In this document: positions 1-4,992 of the stretch, one piece after another
Position numbering within the stretch: the stretch's first letter is position 1
Layout: each line of letters starts with the position of its first letter
Assembly (NCBI GenBank): GCA_003230355.1
Contig: QIDD01000092.1
Location: 1 to 5,072 of the forward strand
Length of the DNA: 5,072 nucleotides
Origin: Methanobacteriota archaeon
GTDB taxonomy: Archaea; Hydrothermarchaeota; Hydrothermarchaeia; Hydrothermarchaeales; SZUA-236
Reading direction: 5' to 3'
Position numbers and translations under genes: made by a program
The notes under the pieces: generated by a model
The model's input: only the letters and a program-made list of their open reading frames with translations
Databases searched by the model: none
Told to the model about the DNA's origin: nothing

Positions 1-113
1 GTTGGAAGCTCGCCCGGTCCGAGAGTGTGGAGAAAAGATGCTTCTATCTGCCTTCTAAGTCGGCTTGTGTCTGCCTCATAAAACTGACCCGCAACAGAGG
101 GGCTTCTAACCAT
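1..113 (-). CDS. MEMO1 family protein, N-terminal part (runs off the window)
   Basis: Only the first 37 codons are present. The reading begins MVRSPSVAGQFY and continues through a TSRLRRQIEASF helix-like stretch, which matches the characteristic start of the MEMO1 family (R-x-P-x-VAG-x-FY-P, then a region of L/I-rich helix). The family is related in fold to non-haem iron dioxygenases; its role in archaea is not settled. Here the usual proline after FY is a glutamate. The ATG is the only plausible start, because the rps2 stop codon lies in frame 9 nt upstream with no start codon between. No good Shine-Dalgarno sequence is visible in those 9 nt, so translation may depend on coupling to rps2. 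A MEMO gene after rps2 is a known arrangement in Euryarchaeota, often followed by mevalonate kinase, which would lie beyond this window. Identity rests on the N-terminal motif plus synteny. Confidence 0.82.
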   Translation of the reverse strand, partial: MVRSPSVAGQFYEADTSRLRRQIEASFLHTLGPGELP

Positions 114-122
114 AACAGGCGT

Positions 123-710
123 TTATTCTTCCAGGAAATCCTGGAGTGGAGGAAATTTCTCCTCGTCTAGTTCCCCTCGTTCCCTGAGAAGCTCCTTAGC
201 AAGAAGCCAGTAGACTGTTGAAAGCGCCTTTTTACCCTTATTGTTTGTGGGTATGACAATGTCAACACCGCTTGCAAGATTGTCTGTGTCACAGAGCGCA
301 ACGGTAGGTATGCCAAGATCGCTTGCCTCTTTAAGCGCCTGCTCATCGCCACGGGGATCGGTTACAATGACTGCCTCTGGCTCAAGAAATCCCCTGTAAT
401 TCGGGTTTGTCATCGTGCCCGGCACAAACCTGCCTGCAATCGCAACCGAGCCGGTTAACTTTGCAAAGTCTGAAATCGGCTTCTGACCATACTGCCGTCT
501 TGAGACAACAATTATTTTGTCCTTTGGAAACTTGGCCAGAAATTTGGCAGCGGCCCTGATATGATCGTCCGTTGTCTTAATATCAAGTATATACAAGCCG
601 TCGCTTCGGACCTTGTAGATATGTGGTTTCATATCAGCAGTCTTCTGCAGAGTTCCGATGTGAATTCCCGCTGCAAGGTAATCGTCAAGTGAAGTAATCA
701 AATCATCCAT
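123..710 (-). CDS. rps2: Small ribosomal subunit protein uS2 (archaeal S2)
   Basis: This 195-residue protein is a component of the 30S subunit, at the family's usual archaeal length of about 200. Conserved blocks are visible in order: [16 protein letters not shown] (9-24), the [13 protein letters not shown] strand (32-44), [10 protein letters not shown] (94-103), [20 protein letters not shown] (110-129), [11 protein letters not shown] (134-144) and [20 protein letters not shown] (150-169). The C-terminus is an acidic tail ending FLEE. The ATG start is forced: an in-frame TGA lies 6 nt upstream. The ribosome site AGGAGG sits 11 nt before the start, slightly long, with two out-of-frame ATGs in between. 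The gene lies 18 nt after eno and 9 nt before the MEMO gene, so it is almost surely cotranscribed with both. The eno-rps2 pairing is typical of Euryarchaeota. Confidence 0.97.
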   Translation of the reverse strand: MDDLITSLDDYLAAGIHIGTLQKTADMKPHIYKVRSDGLYILDIKTTDDHIRAAAKFLAKFPKDKIIVVSRRQYGQKPISDFAKLTGSVAIAGRFVPGTMTNPNYRGFLEPEAVIVTDPRGDEQALKEASDLGIPTVALCDTDNLASGVDIVIPTNNKGKKALSTVYWLLAKELLRERGELDEEKFPPLQDFLEE

Positions 711-721
711 TTTCCATCATT

Positions 722-727
722 CCTCCT
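722..727 (-). promoter_or_regulatory. Shine-Dalgarno site of rps2 with long spacing
   Basis: The minus strand reads AGGAGG, a full match to the archaeal 16S anti-Shine-Dalgarno core, 11 nt before the rps2 ATG. Two out-of-frame ATG triplets (first bases at 720 and 717) lie between site and start; both read into a TGA that overlaps the beginning of rps2. The site falls wholly in the 18-nt spacer after eno. Confidence 0.75.
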
Positions 728-728
728 A

Positions 729-1967
729 TTATATTGGCGGTTTTGCCATTCTTGCGCGCTCAGGCCCAAGCTCCTCAGCAATCCGCAGTAGTTCATTTAA
801 TTTAGCTATCCGCTCGCCTCCAACCACTCCGGTTTTGATAACTGGACATCCAAAGCCAACTGCTAGATGGGCGATGGTCTCATCCGTGGTCTCGCCTGAG
901 CGATGCGACATTACAGGTGTCTGGCCGCTGTCAATCGCAGCCTTCACCGCATGGTAAGTATCAGTTAGCGTTCCAATCTGGTTGACTTTGAGCAGAACCG
1001 CATTGGTTGAACCTCTCTTGATTCCCTCCTCGATTCGAGTCACATTTGTCGTGTAGAGGTCGTCGCCGCAGATAAGCGCGTCCTTTCGAAGAGCTGCGAA
1101 ACCGTCGAAATCATTTTCATCCAAAGGGTCCTCCACATAATAAAGTCCGTACTCGTCAATAAGAGATTGAATGTATTCGATGTGCTCCTCACGGCTCAGC
1201 TCCCGGCCGTCGCGTTTGAAAATGTATTTTTCCTTCTTCTCATCCCACATCTCAGACGCGGCAACATCAAGACAGGGCTTAACATCCACACCTGTTTCGC
1301 CTGTAACCTCGTCACAGGAACTTTTGAGCATCTTAAGGGCCAGCTCAGATTCAAGATCAGCAACCCAGGCGCCCTCATCACCGCGGCCTGCAAGCTTGCC
1401 CGCAGCCTTGAGCTTATCTTTTACACGGCTGTGAACCGCAATGTTCGTTGCAAGGGCAGACTCAATATCTAAAGCGCCGATTGGTATTGCCAAAAACTCC
1501 TGAATATCCGTACCCTTTGCATGAGCGCCGCCGCCAATTATGTTACCCAGGGGAAAGGGAAGCGCATAGGATGCCATGCTCCCGCCGAGATAGAGATAAA
1601 GCGGCATGCCGCAGGAGTTTGCCGCAGCCTTTGCGCAGGCCATGGATACAGCGGTCGCCGCGTTGCCGCCTATATTTGAAAAGTCATCAGTCCCATCGAT
1701 CTCCTTTAGAAGGGTGTCAATCAAATCCTGGCTTGCAGCATCCCAAAACTCAAGTTCAGGGATAACAACCTCCTCAAGCTCGATAAGGGATTTTTCAACA
1801 TCACCATCAGGGAAAGACACAACTTCATGCTCGCCAGTGCTCGCCCCGCTCGGAGCAGCGGCACTGCCAAAACCACCGCAGGTATAGACATCTACTTCAA
1901 TCGTCCACCGGCCTCGGCTGTCCAATATTTTTCGGGCATAAATGCTTTCAATGATGGTTGAACTCAT
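729..1967 (-). CDS. eno: Enolase (phosphopyruvate hydratase)
   Basis: Enolase interconverts 2-phosphoglycerate and phosphoenolpyruvate in cytosolic glycolysis/gluconeogenesis. The 412-residue protein has the N-terminal capping domain with the mobile loop SGASTGEHE (40-48), then the barrel with the second loop GGGAHAKGTDIQEF (145-158). By comparison with yeast enolase, Mg2+ ligands are D233 (LDVAASE), E279 (VEDPLDENDF) and D302 (GDDLYTTN); catalytic residues are E198 (GDEGAW), E157 and K327 (LLKVNQIGT), with H355 (SHRSGET) and K378 (IKTG) in the substrate site. All appear intact. It is slightly shorter than the usual 420-435 because the region after the first loop is compact. The N-terminal motif normally read as DSRGNPT is DSRGRWT here (16-22). 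The start is set by an ATGA overlap with the rpo6 stop and by AAGGAG 7 nt upstream. Its place among RNA polymerase and ribosomal genes is typical of archaea. Confidence 0.98.
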   Translation of the reverse strand: MSSTIIESIYARKILDSRGRWTIEVDVYTCGGFGSAAAPSGASTGEHEVVSFPDGDVEKSLIELEEVVIPELEFWDAASQDLIDTLLKEIDGTDDFSNIGGNAATAVSMACAKAAANSCGMPLYLYLGGSMASYALPFPLGNIIGGGAHAKGTDIQEFLAIPIGALDIESALATNIAVHSRVKDKLKAAGKLAGRGDEGAWVADLESELALKMLKSSCDEVTGETGVDVKPCLDVAASEMWDEKKEKYIFKRDGRELSREEHIEYIQSLIDEYGLYYVEDPLDENDFDGFAALRKDALICGDDLYTTNVTRIEEGIKRGSTNAVLLKVNQIGTLTDTYHAVKAAIDSGQTPVMSHRSGETTDETIAHLAVGFGCPVIKTGVVGGERIAKLNELLRIAEELGPERARMAKPPI

Positions 1968-2182
1968 CCGCTTTCTCCTTTTGGAAGCGGCGGAACCTCC
2001 CTCTTCTTTGGAAGGCTTCTGCGCACGGTTATAGGGACCACACCTGCCTTCATCTCTAGAATGGCAATATCTATTGAGTCCATTATATCTCCCGACAGCT
2101 TGATAAGAACAGGCGCACCCATTGATATCTGCAGTGATCTGGAACCTATTATCTTTGCTTTTTCGAATCGCGTAAGCTTCAT
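1964..2182 (-). CDS. rpo6: RNA polymerase subunit Rpo6 (RpoK, RPB6/omega homologue)
   Basis: Rpo6 is the archaeal counterpart of eukaryotic RPB6 and bacterial omega; it binds the clamp base and helps assemble and stabilise the largest subunit. The family signature TRFEKAKIIGSRSLQIS (4-20) followed by MGAPVLIKL (21-29) is clear, as are the helix around MDSIDIAILEMKAG (34-47) and VVPITVRRSLP (48-58). The core ends near residue 58, where many archaeal Rpo6 proteins stop; here a basic, proline-containing tail of about 14 residues follows. The DNA of that tail also carries the eno ribosome site, and the TGA overlaps the eno ATG by 4 nt. The ATG lies 21 nt after the tRNA-Pro 3' end. Only a weak purine-rich GAGAG, about 7 nt or so upstream, can serve as ribosome site. 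Confidence 0.95.
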   Translation of the reverse strand: MKLTRFEKAKIIGSRSLQISMGAPVLIKLSGDIMDSIDIAILEMKAGVVPITVRRSLPKKREVPPLPKGESG

Positions 2183-2203
2183 ATTAACACTCTCTTAATG
2201 TGA

Positions 2204-2278
2204 TGGGGCTGCTGAGATTTGAACTCAGGTCCAAAGACCCCCAGTCTCCGAGGATGGGCCAAGCTACCCTACAGCCCC
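2204..2278 (-). tRNA. tRNA-Pro, anticodon GGG
   Basis: The minus strand folds into a full cloverleaf. The acceptor stem is GGGGCTG with CAGCCCC; the D arm runs from GGGT with the AGCTTGG loop start typical of archaeal tRNA-Pro; the anticodon stem is GGAGA with TCTTT (two G-U pairs at its outer end) closing loop CTGGGGG; the variable loop is 4 nt; the T arm is CTGAG-TTCAAAT-CTCAG; the discriminator is A. The anticodon GGG (2240-2242) reads CCC and CCU proline codons. CCA is not encoded and there is no intron. The gene sits between rpo10 and rpo6 on the same strand. Its G1 is also the last base of the rpo10 TAG stop, so it must be released from the polycistronic transcript by RNase P and tRNase Z unless a separate promoter exists. 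Confidence 0.96.
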
Positions 2279-2487
2279 TATTTAAATTTAAGGCTTTTTT
2301 CATCAAATTCAATTACCTCGTCGATTAAATCGGCATTGCTCAGAATCATCCGTCTGCAGCAATATCTCTTCACTCCCAATGAGTTAAGAACCTCCTTTGG
2401 ATCCTCAGACTCCTTGCGCTCTAGAAAGGCCTCGTACTTGTCTGCAACCAAAGCTCCGCAGCTAAAACACCGGATCGGAATTATCAC
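2278..2487 (-). CDS. rpo10: RNA polymerase subunit Rpo10 (RpoN, RPB10 homologue)
   Basis: Rpo10 is the small zinc-binding subunit that joins Rpo3 and Rpo11 in the RNA polymerase assembly platform. The 69 residues contain the invariant N-terminal PIRCFSCG (C7, C10) and the YCCRRM motif (C43, C44), together the atypical CxxC...CC zinc site of RPB10. Length is normal for the family (about 55-75). The start is GTG at 2487, fixed by AGGTGAT 5 nt upstream and by the position of the PIRC motif three residues in. It begins 6 nt after the rps9 stop. The stop is TAG, whose final G is the first nucleotide of tRNA-Pro, so tRNA processing would remove the end of this message. The last codons (around LKFK) are very AT-rich, unlike the rest of the gene. 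Confidence 0.97.
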   Translation of the reverse strand: MIIPIRCFSCGALVADKYEAFLERKESEDPKEVLNSLGVKRYCCRRMILSNADLIDEVIEFDEKSLKFK

Positions 2488-2492
2488 CTTCT

Positions 2493-2499
2493 ATCACCT
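2493..2499 (-). promoter_or_regulatory. Shine-Dalgarno site of rpo10 overlapping the rps9 stop
   Basis: The minus strand reads AGGTGAT, complementary to the archaeal 16S 3' end, 5 nt before the GTG start of rpo10. The TGA within it is the rps9 stop codon, so termination of rps9 and initiation of rpo10 share sequence. It supports the GTG as the true start. Confidence 0.8.
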
Positions 2500-2889
2500 G
2501 TATGATTTCTGCTTCTTAGCGCGAGCACCGCGGCCGCCATATTTTTTCGGCTCCTTTCTGCGCGGGTCATTTTTCACAAGCGTCCTATCATATTCATAGA
2601 ACATATCCCGAAGTTCTTTGTCATTCGAATAATCGATTAATACCTTGCCAATGGCTGTTCGCACAGCCTCAGCCTGCCCCATAACACCGCCGCCCTTTAC
2701 GGTAACATCAATGTCCACTTTATCGTGCAGCCCAGAGAGCTGAAGAGGCTCAAATATCTTAAGCCGGGCAAGTTCTGGCCCATAGATTTCAAGGGGTGTT
2801 CTGTTGATTCTGACCCGTCCCCGTCCTTTTTTGATAACAGCTTTCGCAATAGCTGTTTTTCTCTTACCAGTTGATAATGTTTGTTTCAT
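2494..2889 (-). CDS. rps9: Small ribosomal subunit protein uS9 (archaeal S9)
   Basis: S9 is a 30S head protein whose C-terminal tail reaches the P-site tRNA. The 131-residue sequence has [20 protein letters not shown] (6-25), the mid-domain [20 protein letters not shown] (65-84) and the terminal block [20 protein letters not shown] (107-126) ending QKSYR, the conserved C-terminus with the universally conserved arginine. Length is normal for archaea (about 130-135). I chose the ATG at 2889 rather than the in-frame TTG five codons upstream: GAGG lies 9 nt before the ATG, the protein then begins [13 protein letters not shown] as expected, and the TTG would overlap rpl13 by 11 nt and overlap the ribosome site itself. 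It starts 4 nt after rpl13 and is followed 6 nt later by rpo10. Confidence 0.97.
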   Translation of the reverse strand: MKQTLSTGKRKTAIAKAVIKKGRGRVRINRTPLEIYGPELARLKIFEPLQLSGLHDKVDIDVTVKGGGVMGQAEAVRTAIGKVLIDYSNDKELRDMFYEYDRTLVKNDPRRKEPKKYGGRGARAKKQKSYR

Positions 2890-2893
2890 AATT

Positions 2894-3334
2894 CTATGCC
2901 TCAAAACTTGCGCCTAAATGCCTGCTCAAATCTTCTAAAGTGACGTATCTTGGAACCTTGAGCTTTTTAAGGTTTGCCTCTGGAAGCAGGAGTGCTTTAC
3001 CCTCCTGCTTAAACTCAACAGGCCTGCCGATATAGACACGGAGATTTTTAAAGACCGCCTTTCCATTGGCCTTCTTCCAGGGGAGCATGCCCCGTACAGC
3101 CCGCCTCAAAATACCGTCTGGGCGCCTGGGATACTTGGGGCCGAATCTCAGCGGATTAATGATACTGCGCCTCTCCCTGCGATGAGCGTATTTTTCAAAG
3201 ACCACGTTCTTCGAGCCCGAAATAATGCATTTTTCAGCGTTAATGATAACAACCTTCTCACCATTCAAAAGCTCTTTTGCAGCAAAGCTTGCAAGACGGC
3301 CCATGATAGTGTCAGTTGCGTCTATAATCTTCAT
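2894..3334 (-). CDS. rpl13: Large ribosomal subunit protein uL13 (archaeal L13)
   Basis: L13 binds 23S rRNA early in 50S assembly. The 146-residue protein starts [20 protein letters not shown] (1-20), with the family's ID-A-x2-x-MGRLAS signature, then [13 protein letters not shown] (28-40), a basic linker [13 protein letters not shown] (49-61), the archaeal/eukaryotic [20 protein letters not shown] (65-84) and LRVYIGRP (98-105). Length fits archaeal members (about 140-155). The start codon overlaps the rpl18e stop as ATGA, and GGAGG lies 4 nt upstream, so reinitiation by ribosomes finishing rpl18e is likely. rps9 follows after 4 nt; L13-S9 adjacency is conserved in both bacteria and archaea. 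Confidence 0.97.
   Translation of the reverse strand: MKIIDATDTIMGRLASFAAKELLNGEKVVIINAEKCIISGSKNVVFEKYAHRRERRSIINPLRFGPKYPRRPDGILRRAVRGMLPWKKANGKAVFKNLRVYIGRPVEFKQEGKALLLPEANLKKLKVPRYVTLEDLSRHLGASFEA
2899..2902 (-). promoter_or_regulatory. Shine-Dalgarno site that decides the rps9 start
   Basis: The minus strand reads GAGG, 9 nt before the ATG at 2889 and within the last codons of rpl13. It is short, but it favours the ATG over the upstream TTG at 2904, since the TTG would itself lie partly within the site. Confidence 0.6.
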
Positions 3335-3702
3335 ACACCCTCCATAACCCGGATGTTTTTTCCCTTCGGGTTGGAATCTAATAATTCGTCAAAACCGATG
3401 GTCTTTCCACCGGCAGAAGTGATCTTGTCCCTGGCAGTGCTGGAAACAGACAGCGCCGCAACCGTGACACCATGGCCGATGGTCCCAGAGCCCAGGAGCT
3501 TGCCGGCAACAGCAATAACATCACCAGCCTTCGAATACCTATTGATCCTGCTCACATTAACCTCTGATCGGTTCTTCCGAGAAGACGAAAGTCTGTGTGC
3601 CAGATCACTCCAAATAGGCGAGCCCTCATCTCTACCAGCCTTCCTTAGACGTGTTATTAGATCTATCAACTCGTCATTTGTTGACGCGCTTTTTCTCTTC
3701 AT
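3331..3702 (-). CDS. rpl18e: Large ribosomal subunit protein eL18 (archaeal L18e)
   Basis: L18e is a 50S protein shared by archaea and eukaryotes and distantly related in fold to uL15; it has no bacterial counterpart in this position. The 123 residues show TNDELIDLITRLRKAG (8-23), the GSPIWSDLAHRLS stretch (27-39), NRSEVNVSRINR (44-55), then GDVIAVAGKLLGSGTIGHGV (60-79) with TVAALSVS and a late AGGK (97-100). I chose the ATG at 3702 because AGGTGA lies 8 nt upstream. The alternative GTG at 3714, four codons longer, lies inside that ribosome site. The gene opens the segment downstream of tRNA-Leu with a 40-nt leader and overlaps rpl13 by 4 nt (ATGA). The order tRNA-Leu, L18e, L13, S9 is that of the halobacterial S9 operon. 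Confidence 0.96.
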   Translation of the reverse strand: MKRKSASTNDELIDLITRLRKAGRDEGSPIWSDLAHRLSSSRKNRSEVNVSRINRYSKAGDVIAVAGKLLGSGTIGHGVTVAALSVSSTARDKITSAGGKTIGFDELLDSNPKGKNIRVMEGV

Positions 3703-3710
3703 TTCCTTTT

Positions 3711-3716
3711 TCACCT
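3711..3716 (-). promoter_or_regulatory. Shine-Dalgarno site that decides the rpl18e start
   Basis: The minus strand reads AGGTGA 8 nt before the ATG at 3702. A GTG at 3714, in frame with rpl18e, is part of this element and so is unlikely to be the start. The site lies in the 40-nt leader between tRNA-Leu and rpl18e, which also contains a small direct repeat, AGAATAG followed by TAGAATAG. Confidence 0.75.
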
Positions 3717-3742
3717 ATTCTACTATTCTTTTGGGTGCGCAA

Positions 3743-3827
3743 TGCGGGGGAAGGGATTCGAACCCTCGGACTCCTATGAGACAAGGCCCTCAACCTTGCG
3801 CCTTTGACCGGACTTGGCTACCCCCGC
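3743..3827 (-). tRNA. tRNA-Leu, anticodon GAG
   Basis: The minus strand folds as a class II tRNA of 85 nt. The acceptor stem is GCGGGGG with CCCCCGC, positions 8-9 are TA, the D arm begins GCC with the AGTCCGG loop, the anticodon stem is CAAGG with CCTTG around loop TTGAGGG, and a 14-nt variable region contains a short CTC/GAG stem. The T arm is GAGGG-TTCGAAT-CCCTT and the discriminator is A, as archaeal tRNA-Leu requires. The anticodon GAG (3789-3791) reads CUC and CUU. CCA is not encoded and no intron is present. It begins 4 nt after the rpo3 stop and ends 40 nt before rpl18e, all on one strand, so it should be processed out of the operon transcript. A tRNA-Leu before L18e is an established feature of the Haloarcula S9 operon. 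Confidence 0.97.
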
Positions 3828-3831
3828 GATT

Positions 3832-4602
3832 TTATACCTTTGAGGAAAGCTCATCTGCCTTATCTTTAAGTATGTCCAGTGCCTTTGAGAGTACTTCTCT
3901 TGGCTTAAGGCTACCCGTAGTTTCTAACTCATATATAAATCTGTGCTCGTCGCCGTCTACTTTGATTGCACCCTGATCGCAGACGTCAGAACAAGCGCGG
4001 CAAAGAATACATGCCAGCTCATTTACAACTTTGAGCTTTTCGCCTTTGACTGCAAGCACACTGCGTGGACAGGCTTCTACACAGTCACCGCACTGATCAC
4101 AATCATCTGAAATTTCAATAACAGGATAATATTTGTATCCCACCACAGCAGACTGCCACCTTGTGTTGTCATAGCCCCGGCCTAAGACAGCCCTAGCCTT
4201 GAGATCAATCTTCTGAGACTTACCAAGCTTAACTAGAAGCACACCGGGCACAGGACTAAAATTTTTATTAAGCGACTTGAGATCGTCAGAGCGCACTATA
4301 CCAGGCCCCTTCTTTTTAAGTTTAAGTTCCACCTCGCAGCTTGGACACCCCTCTTCACATGAACACTCATCTTTAAAGTTAAGAATGCTAAGGTCTGTAA
4401 CAATAGGAATCAGGCTCAACCTATGGGCAATTATCTCATCATAAAGCGAAGAAGTGTTATCATAAAACTCCACCTCATCAATTGCAAGAGTCGGCACCTC
4501 GCCAATAACGGTGCGCCGAATAGCGTTTGCAATACTCACACTTGCATCAGAGAGCACGAAGCTCAAGCTACTCCCATTTTCACCGATAATCTCAATGCCC
4601 AT
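3832..4602 (-). CDS. rpo3: RNA polymerase subunit Rpo3 (RpoD) with ferredoxin-like domain
   Basis: Rpo3 is the archaeal RPB3/alpha homologue that pairs with Rpo11 and nucleates RNA polymerase assembly. Over 256 residues the alpha-type dimerisation motif NAIRRTVIGEVPTLAIDEVE (26-45) and IIAHRLSLIPI (57-67) come first. Next is a cysteine cluster C80-x-C82-x3-C86-x2-C89, spaced like the zinc site of eukaryotic RPB3. Then an inserted ferredoxin-like domain (about 165-216) holds two complete CxxCxxCxxxC motifs: C168, C171, C174, C178 (followed by P) and C198, C201, C204, C208 (followed by D). The C-terminal dimerisation helix closes the protein (232-256). Two full motifs predict two 4Fe-4S clusters, as reported for Methanosarcina acetivorans subunit D. 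The ATG directly follows the rps11 TAG, and AAGGAG lies 7 nt upstream inside the rps11 end. Fe-S occupancy is inferred. Confidence 0.97.
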   Translation of the reverse strand: MGIEIIGENGSSLSFVLSDASVSIANAIRRTVIGEVPTLAIDEVEFYDNTSSLYDEIIAHRLSLIPIVTDLSILNFKDECSCEEGCPSCEVELKLKKKGPGIVRSDDLKSLNKNFSPVPGVLLVKLGKSQKIDLKARAVLGRGYDNTRWQSAVVGYKYYPVIEISDDCDQCGDCVEACPRSVLAVKGEKLKVVNELACILCRACSDVCDQGAIKVDGDEHRFIYELETTGSLKPREVLSKALDILKDKADELSSKV

Positions 4603-4992
4603 CTATATTCTCCTTCCTCTTCTACCGCCAGGCTTTTTAGTACCATCATGCGCCAGCGGCGTTACATCCTGGATTCGACCGATCTTTAGACCGGTTCTAG
4701 CAAGTGACCTGATAGCGGCCTGCGCGCCTGGACCAGGATTTTTTGACCTATTGCCGCCCTGCGCCCTCACCTTGATGTGAACACCGAAAACACCTTTTTC
4801 CTTGGCCTCCTCAGCCGCGCCTGCAGCAGCCTTCATAGCTGCATAGGGCGATGATTCCTCACGGTCAGCCCGTACAACCCTGCCGCCAGACCACCTGCTG
4901 ATGGTCTCAGCGCCGGTTGCGTCTGTAATATGTATAATAGTATTATTAAAAGACGCGTAAATGTGGGCCACCGCCCAAATCTCTTTAGCCAC
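4603..4992 (-). CDS. rps11: Small ribosomal subunit protein uS11 (archaeal S11)
   Basis: S11 lies on the 30S platform near the mRNA exit and Shine-Dalgarno helix. The 129 residues include [19 protein letters not shown] (9-27), the [15 protein letters not shown] block (42-56), [20 protein letters not shown] (71-90) and the conserved basic C-terminus from [15 protein letters not shown] to GRRGRRI. I chose the GTG at 4992: the protein then begins [12 protein letters not shown] as in other archaea, and AAGGAGG sits 9 nt upstream. An in-frame ATG twelve codons further up (5028) would lie deep inside rps4 and add an unconserved [12 protein letters not shown]. The gene overlaps the rps4 end by 8 nt (GTGGCTAA) and its TAG directly abuts the rpo3 ATG. 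S4-S11-RpoD is the standard archaeal order and parallels bacterial S4/S11/alpha. Confidence 0.97.
   Translation of the reverse strand: MAKEIWAVAHIYASFNNTIIHITDATGAETISRWSGGRVVRADREESSPYAAMKAAAGAAEEAKEKGVFGVHIKVRAQGGNRSKNPGPGAQAAIRSLARTGLKIGRIQDVTPLAHDGTKKPGGRRGRRI

Noticed and set aside
1167..1887. Several plus-strand open frames opposite eno
   Set aside because: They overlap one another in different frames and lie antisense to a well-conserved enolase; no family motifs were seen.
2279..2291. TTAAATTTAAATA just before tRNA-Pro, resembling an archaeal TATA box
   Set aside because: A TATA element would direct transcription to start about 25 nt downstream, inside the tRNA, giving a broken product. 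The bases are also the last rpo10 codons (LKFK).
2890..2904. Longer rps9 from TTG at 2904
   Set aside because: It would overlap rpl13 and its own ribosome site; the ATG at 2889 gives the conserved S9 N-terminus.
3703..3742. Short direct repeat (AGAATAG) after tRNA-Leu as an attachment or regulatory site
   Set aside because: The repeat is only 7-8 bp with two copies and nothing integrated next to the tRNA, so chance is sufficient.
3829..3837. TATAAAAT directly before tRNA-Leu as a promoter
   Set aside because: It is too close: initiation would fall within the tRNA. It spans the rpo3 TAA stop, and no upstream B-recognition element is evident.
3182..3976. Plus-strand open frame of 264 codons
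   Set aside because: It runs antisense across rpl13, rpl18e, tRNA-Leu and part of rpo3, all of which are certain. Its protein shows no recognisable motif, and the part over the tRNA is simply tRNA sequence translated.
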